Shown here: one piece after another, positions 6,700-9,990 of the stretch
How positions within the stretch are numbered: the stretch's first letter is position 1
Layout: the number at the start of each line of letters is the position of its first letter
Assembly (NCBI GenBank): GCA_018676275.1
Contig: JABHFC010000201.1
Location: 1 to 9,990, forward strand
Length of the DNA: 9,990 nt
From: Gammaproteobacteria bacterium
GTDB taxonomy: Bacteria > Pseudomonadota > Gammaproteobacteria > Eutrophobiales > Eutrophobiaceae
Direction of reading: 5' to 3'
Translations under genes and position numbers: made by a program
Notes under the pieces: generated by a model
The model's database searches: none
What the model was told of the DNA's origin: nothing
What the model saw: only the letters and a program-made list of their open reading frames with translations

Positions 6700-7845
6700 T
6701 TATCTAATGATCAGATCACAGCGGTCATTGGAAAGAACCTGACATGCTTGGTCGTTAATTAGTACGGTTTGCCCTGGACAGGCGATAAGTTGCTCTTCGT
6801 TGTCAAAGAGAATGGTTTGCAGAAAGAAAACCATGTTGGCTTGTAATACGAGATCACCGTTTTTAGCCAGAAAAGGCCAGTCTATCCAGCTGGGTGCAAA
6901 GGTAGTACCGAGACCGTAGCCACAGGCTGAATGCCCAGGTTCTAATCCTGCTTGTTGGCAACAGCGGGCGTAAGCGTCGTAGACATCACCGTTCGTATTG
7001 CCCGGGCGCATTACCTGCAAGGCGGCCTCCATCCCTTCCAGTGCAACTTCGTAAAGTTTGATCAGCTTTACCGGTACCGGACCGATGCAGATGTTACGTT
7101 CGATGCAGGCATGATAGTGCCGATACACCCCGGCCAGTTCTATCGTCATTTTGTCTTCCTGATCGAGATAGCGTCGACCGCTGGTGTAACGTCCAAGCAA
7201 GGCCGCAGGGCCAGATCCGATCACAAACTCATTGCCCGGATAGTCTCCATCTTGCCTTAATATTTCAGCCTGCATCGCAGCAAGGATGTCGCCCTCGAAG
7301 GCACCGGGCTCAACCAGTTCGAGACCCAGAGCAAAGGCCTGGTCCGTCAGTATTGCAGCTTGTTTGACATAGGCGATCTCGTTTTCTGATTTGACCACTC
7401 TTTGTAGCGTAATCAGATCCGATGCGTCTTCAAGGCTGCAAAAGTCTTCAAGTCCGGCGGTTAATTTCAACGCATCATGACCTCTCAGACCAAAGGCATC
7501 GTATTCAACACCGATACGTTTGCCACGACAACTATACTCTTCAAGAATATCCCGTAATAAACTGTGCGGATCGTCAATACCGTCTTGCCAGATACGGATG
7601 TCAGTAATCGTCGACGTATACAGAGCCACGTATTTGTCTGGCGGACGTACCAGCAGTGTCATACGCCCATCGGCATGCAGGTACAGGCATTGAAAAACTA
7701 TGTAGGCAAAGGAATCATAGCCGGTGAGGTAATACATACTCTCCTGCCTGAACATGAGTAAGCCATCCAGCTCGCGCGCCTGCATGCTTGCAACAGTAAC
7801 AGCCTGTCGTTGTTGAAATTCTTCGTGGCTAAAATGTAAGGGCAA
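6700..7845 (-). CDS. M24-fold hydrolase of the creatinase / ectoine hydrolase (DoeA) type
   Basis: A pita-bread fold (M24, COG0006) protein of 381 residues from TTG 7845 (387 from TTG 7863; numbering below uses the longer form). The N-terminal creatinase-like domain runs to about 150 (LDGLLMFRQESMYYLTGYD at 32-50, near the DoeA style LTGYDG), then LQRVVKSENEIAYVKQAA (153-170) opens the catalytic domain. TIELAGVYRHYHACIERN (240-257) aligns to the metal site D-x-G...Y-x-x-D-x-TRT, with Glu for the first Asp and Cys253 for the second. CGYGLG (314-319) replaces GHGIG, losing the His, and MVFFLQT (344-350) replaces the Glu-Pro motif with Gln. DoeA and creatinase share such losses and hydrolyse C-N bonds of small compounds without the usual metal pair. 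A cytosolic amidase/amidinohydrolase is more likely than an aminopeptidase. It sits about 58 bases downstream of the MDR gene, probably in one operon. I infer the function from remembered family motifs. Confidence 0.85.
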   Translation of the reverse strand: MPLHFSHEEFQQRQAVTVASMQARELDGLLMFRQESMYYLTGYDSFAYIVFQCLYLHADGRMTLLVRPPDKYVALYTSTITDIRIWQDGIDDPHSLLRDILEEYSCRGKRIGVEYDAFGLRGHDALKLTAGLEDFCSLEDASDLITLQRVVKSENEIAYVKQAAILTDQAFALGLELVEPGAFEGDILAAMQAEILRQDGDYPGNEFVIGSGPAALLGRYTSGRRYLDQEDKMTIELAGVYRHYHACIERNICIGPVPVKLIKLYEVALEGMEAALQVMRPGNTNGDVYDAYARCCQQAGLEPGHSACGYGLGTTFAPSWIDWPFLAKNGDLVLQANMVFFLQTILFDNEEQLIACPGQTVLINDQACQVLSNDRCDLIIR

Positions 7846-7853
7846 TGCTGTAA

Positions 7854-7859
7854 TCCTCT
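7854..7859 (-). promoter_or_regulatory. Ribosome binding site deciding the M24 start
   Basis: On the minus strand AGAGGA lies 8 bases before TTG at 7845-7843. The alternative TTG at 7863-7861 has no SD-like sequence upstream. There is no ATG at the expected N-terminus, so a TTG start is needed either way, and the downstream one (LPLHFSHEEF...) fits the family N-terminus and the SD best. Confidence 0.65.
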
Positions 7860-7903
7860 GCAATAAGCGTCTGCGAGTTATTACTATAGGTGGTAAGTGC
7901 TGC

Positions 7904-8905
7904 TTATATCTTCAGTGCGATTTTTCCCATAGATTTTCCTGAATCGATCAACTCATGCGCAGCAGGCGCGTCCGCCAGCTCGAAGATCCTGGTAACATCG
8001 GCAATCTGACCGCTACGAAAGCATTCATACATTGCCTCATTAGCATTGGGCAGGGCCGGACCGCCAAGAAAATCATCGGCGTAAAAACTTTTCACGGTCA
8101 GGGATTTGTCAGCCACCCATGGATCGAAGCTGGCGCGACCAGCGGCATAGCCATAAATAACAATTTCACCAAAGGTCTTCATCGCATGGGCATCCTTATC
8201 CAGGGTGTCACCAGATACACCGTTGATTGAATAATCGGCACCTGTACCATTGGTAATTTTCATGACTTCGTCGACATAATCCACTTTAGTCATATTGAGA
8301 CTGTGATCTGCACCATTGGCGAGACAAAATTCTACTTCCTCGGCGGTGCGAGACAGGGCAATAACTGTATTACCGTTGGCGCGCGCGATCATCGTCGTGA
8401 CAGAACCAAAGCCACCGGCAGCGCCGTGGACGATTACCGTTGCTTCTGTGGGAATGGCAATGTAGCTATGGAAGAGAATATGAGCAAGACGATAATTAAT
8501 TAGATACACCAGTCCCTGACTACCGGAGACATTATCTGGCAAGGGCATTATATCGGCGGCCGGGAAAGTGATACCACTGGGGAAGGTATAGTCGCGGGTA
8601 GAAGCCTGAACATATTCTGCGCAGCAAGCGCCACTGAGCACCATGGCCATAACACGTTGTCCCGCTTGCCAGTCCTTGACCTTGCTACCAACCTTCTCAA
8701 TGGTGCCGGCAACTTCCCGTCCGGGAAAGTAAGGTAATTTGGTTTCCAGGTAATAACTGCCTCGTCTAAATTCGGCATCGGCATAAGTCAGACCAGCGTA
8801 CTCCGCCTTGATAAGAATACCGTCTTCATCGATCTCAGGTATTTCTGTATCGACCAGTTTCAGATTTTCCGGCGGACCGGTTTCGTCCAGACGAATCGCT
8901 TTCAT
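7904..8905 (-). CDS. Zinc-free MDR oxidoreductase, NAD(P)H:quinone oxidoreductase-like
   Basis: A 333-residue medium-chain dehydrogenase/reductase of the quinone oxidoreductase branch, acting in the cytosol and reducing or oxidising a small carbonyl or enone with NAD(P)H. Seen from ATG 8905: MKAIRL and an N-terminal GroES-like domain (AEYAGLTYADAEFRRGSY, 34-51; PYFPGREVAGTIEKVGSKV, 58-76; GQRVMAM, 82-88), then the Rossmann motif VIVHGAAGGFGSV (157-169, usually HGAAGGVGS) and NGTGADYSINGVSGDTL (219-235). The Cys/His ligands of the zinc alcohol dehydrogenases are absent. The region TFPSGITFPAADIMPLPDNVS (107-127) looks about 12 residues longer than usual, as if one Pro-rich turn were duplicated. 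ATG 8905 is preferred over ATG 8977: it has GGGAGA upstream and the family's usual N-terminus, and the longer form would put the 18-bp palindrome inside the gene. It is the first gene of a probable two-gene operon with the M24 gene. Confidence 0.92.
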   Translation of the reverse strand: MKAIRLDETGPPENLKLVDTEIPEIDEDGILIKAEYAGLTYADAEFRRGSYYLETKLPYFPGREVAGTIEKVGSKVKDWQAGQRVMAMVLSGACCAEYVQASTRDYTFPSGITFPAADIMPLPDNVSGSQGLVYLINYRLAHILFHSYIAIPTEATVIVHGAAGGFGSVTTMIARANGNTVIALSRTAEEVEFCLANGADHSLNMTKVDYVDEVMKITNGTGADYSINGVSGDTLDKDAHAMKTFGEIVIYGYAAGRASFDPWVADKSLTVKSFYADDFLGGPALPNANEAMYECFRSGQIADVTRIFELADAPAAHELIDSGKSMGKIALKI

Positions 8906-8914
8906 TACTTGAAT

Positions 8915-8920
8915 TCTCCC
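8915..8920 (-). promoter_or_regulatory. Ribosome binding site of the MDR gene
   Basis: GGGAGA on the minus strand lies 9 bases before the ATG at 8905-8903. It supports that start over the upstream in-frame ATG at 8977, which would add 24 residues with no family match. Confidence 0.75.
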
Positions 8921-8941
8921 AGGGGTCTCGCCCCTTAATTT

Positions 8942-8959
8942 TATTCTGTATACAGAATA
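8942..8959. promoter_or_regulatory. 18-bp perfect palindrome, likely operator in divergent promoter
   Basis: TATTCTGTATACAGAATA reads identically on both strands over all 18 bases. It lies 36 bases before the MDR start and 63 bases before the MFS start. An intergenic palindrome of this size suits a homodimeric helix-turn-helix repressor; the GT-x-x-AC core recalls GntR-family sites (TGT-n-ACA type), but the regulator is not in the window and the family is inference. A possible minus-strand -10, TAAAAT (8943-8938), touches its edge, so binding would block the MDR-M24 promoter. Confidence 0.75.
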
Positions 8960-8962
8960 CAC

Positions 8963-8976
8963 TGATGTATACTGCA
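8963..8976. promoter_or_regulatory. Second GTATAC core, possible secondary operator and MFS -10 box
   Basis: ATGTATACT (8965-8973) repeats the GTATAC core of the 18-bp palindrome, centred 19 bp from it, close to two helical turns, so two dimers could bind the same DNA face. Its TATACT (8968-8973) is also a reasonable -10 box for the MFS gene, though no good -35 is seen. Confidence 0.45.
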
Positions 8977-9022
8977 TTTCTAACCCAAATCTTCACTATG
9001 ATTCAAGAGGGAGAGACGCTGC

Positions 9023-9990
9023 ATGACTTCCATCAGGAAATCGGATGATCAGTCCGTAGCATTGCTCGATTCACCACGCTCCGTGCTAGCCATGGTTGTA
9101 TGTATTGTGATTGGCGAAGGCAGTCTCATCAGCATGCCCTTCGTCGTCGGTGGTATTGTTGAACGTTATGATCTGGCTGAAGGCACTGCTGGCATTGTTA
9201 CTTCCCTCCAATTTATTACCATGGGTCTTGCGTCTATCATTATTTTGAATATCGTGCATCGGATTGATCGCCGTCGCTGGGTGTTGGTTGCCGGCGTCTT
9301 GATCCTGCTTGGGCATGGACTGGCTATCGTCTCTTCCAACTGGACTTTATTTCTTATCGGTCGGGTGCTGACAGGTCTGGGTGAGGGAACAGCATTGTCC
9401 ATCGGTAACGCAACGGCAGCAGGTAGCGCTCGACCACAAAAGGCTTTTTCCATTCTCGCCTTTACCATGGCGATCACCGCGATCACGATCTATTTGTTCA
9501 TGCCCTCCCTGGCAAAGGAGATTGGTGCGGTTGCGGTTTTTTACGTGTTGACCGGACTTGCAGCCCTGGCCCTGCCTTTTTTAATAGCTATGCCAGGTGG
9601 TCGGCTACACTCAACAGAATCGAGCTCCCAAACCGAGAAGGTTGTCTGGTGGCCTTTCCCGCGTTTGTTAGTTGGTATTGCCTGCATGTTTATCGGCATC
9701 AATGCCCTGTGGGCCTATTCGGAACGAATCGGTTTTTCCATCGGTCTGGATATAGATACTATCGTGTCCGCATTTCTGGCGACGGTTATTTTCTCTAGTC
9801 TTGGTCCGGTATTGGCGAACTTTACGGAAAAGAAGTGGGGTTATCGTACACCCATTCTGATTGTGACGCTGGTTGCCGGGACTGCTAATTTTGTACTGGC
9901 AACGGCGAGTTTCAAGCTTGTTTTTTTTGCCGGTATTATTGTTGCCAATATTACTTTTCTTTTTTTGATGCCAACTTACCGAGCTCTCAC
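9023..9990 (+). CDS. MFS transporter, N-terminal part (3' truncated by window edge)
   Basis: An open frame from ATG 9023 runs to the window edge with no stop: 322 residues of a protein that usually has about 400. A strong SD-like GAGGGAGAG (9007-9015) lies 7 bases before the ATG. After a short polar N-terminus, six hydrophobic helices (about 20-45, 56-77, 86-103, 108-134, 143-161, 170-190), a polar loop (193-210) and at least four more helices give the 6+6 MFS layout. GRVLTGLGEGTALSIGNA (113-130) is the helix 4 / helix 5 region, and HRIDRRRW (79-86) is a degenerate version of the loop 2-3 motif A. This is an inner-membrane secondary transporter for a small organic solute; direction and substrate are unknown. 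Divergent placement from the MDR-M24 pair with a shared operator suggests it imports their substrate or a precursor. Confidence 0.9.
   Translation, partial: MTSIRKSDDQSVALLDSPRSVLAMVVCIVIGEGSLISMPFVVGGIVERYDLAEGTAGIVTSLQFITMGLASIIILNIVHRIDRRRWVLVAGVLILLGHGLAIVSSNWTLFLIGRVLTGLGEGTALSIGNATAAGSARPQKAFSILAFTMAITAITIYLFMPSLAKEIGAVAVFYVLTGLAALALPFLIAMPGGRLHSTESSSQTEKVVWWPFPRLLVGIACMFIGINALWAYSERIGFSIGLDIDTIVSAFLATVIFSSLGPVLANFTEKKWGYRTPILIVTLVAGTANFVLATASFKLVFFAGIIVANITFLFLMPTYRAL

Noticed and set aside
6522..6707. Small + strand frame across the end of the barrel gene
   Set aside because: It overlaps the barrel's conserved C-terminal strand in another frame, has no SD and no recognisable product.
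8906..8977. 24-residue N-terminal extension of the MDR protein from ATG 8977
   Set aside because: It has no family match, would place the 18-bp palindrome inside the gene, and a good SD precedes ATG 8905.
9086..9486. Minus-strand open frames opposite the MFS gene
   Set aside because: They are antisense shadows: the + strand frame has clear membrane helices and a strong SD, and the antisense products resemble nothing.

Overview
This window is ordinary bacterial chromosome: tightly packed protein genes, one operon with a 4-base start/stop overlap, one divergent promoter region, and no RNA genes, insertion sequences, CRISPR arrays or phage genes that I could see. Base composition looks moderate (mid to high 40s % GC, judged by eye). 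A full-length DUF5916 outer-membrane barrel with a signal peptide and a C-terminal Phe shows a Gram-negative cell. Protein style and gene content suggest a marine or environmental gammaproteobacterium, but that assignment is inference.

Left part, + strand (1-4291): the 3' half of a hydantoinase/oxoprolinase A subunit (hyuA-like) is cut by the window edge and overlaps a complete B subunit (hyuB-like) by ATGA. Together they should form an ATP-dependent enzyme acting on a cyclic amide/imide (hydantoin, 5-oxoproline) or, in related branches, a ketone carboxylase. A 132-base gap with a TATAAT box and a long imperfect hairpin leads into an unusual Nramp-family membrane transporter whose metal-binding signatures are replaced.

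Middle, + strand (4391-6604): an exported protein with a CBM9-like N-terminal domain and a DUF5916 beta-barrel, preceded by a 99-base gap holding a 10-bp AT-rich inverted repeat. It ends convergently against the next gene with no clear terminator between them.

Right part (6700-9990): a minus-strand pair, an NAD(P)H quinone oxidoreductase-like MDR enzyme followed by an M24 'pita-bread' hydrolase of the creatinase/ectoine hydrolase (DoeA) type, is divergent from an MFS transporter that runs off the right edge. The 117-base divergent region holds a perfect 18-bp palindrome and a second copy of its GTATAC core 19 bp away, which looks like an operator for a dimeric regulator of both transcripts. 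The simplest reading is a locally regulated uptake-and-catabolism module (importer, C-N hydrolase, oxidoreductase) beside a ring-opening amidase operon. The substrate cannot be read from the sequence.
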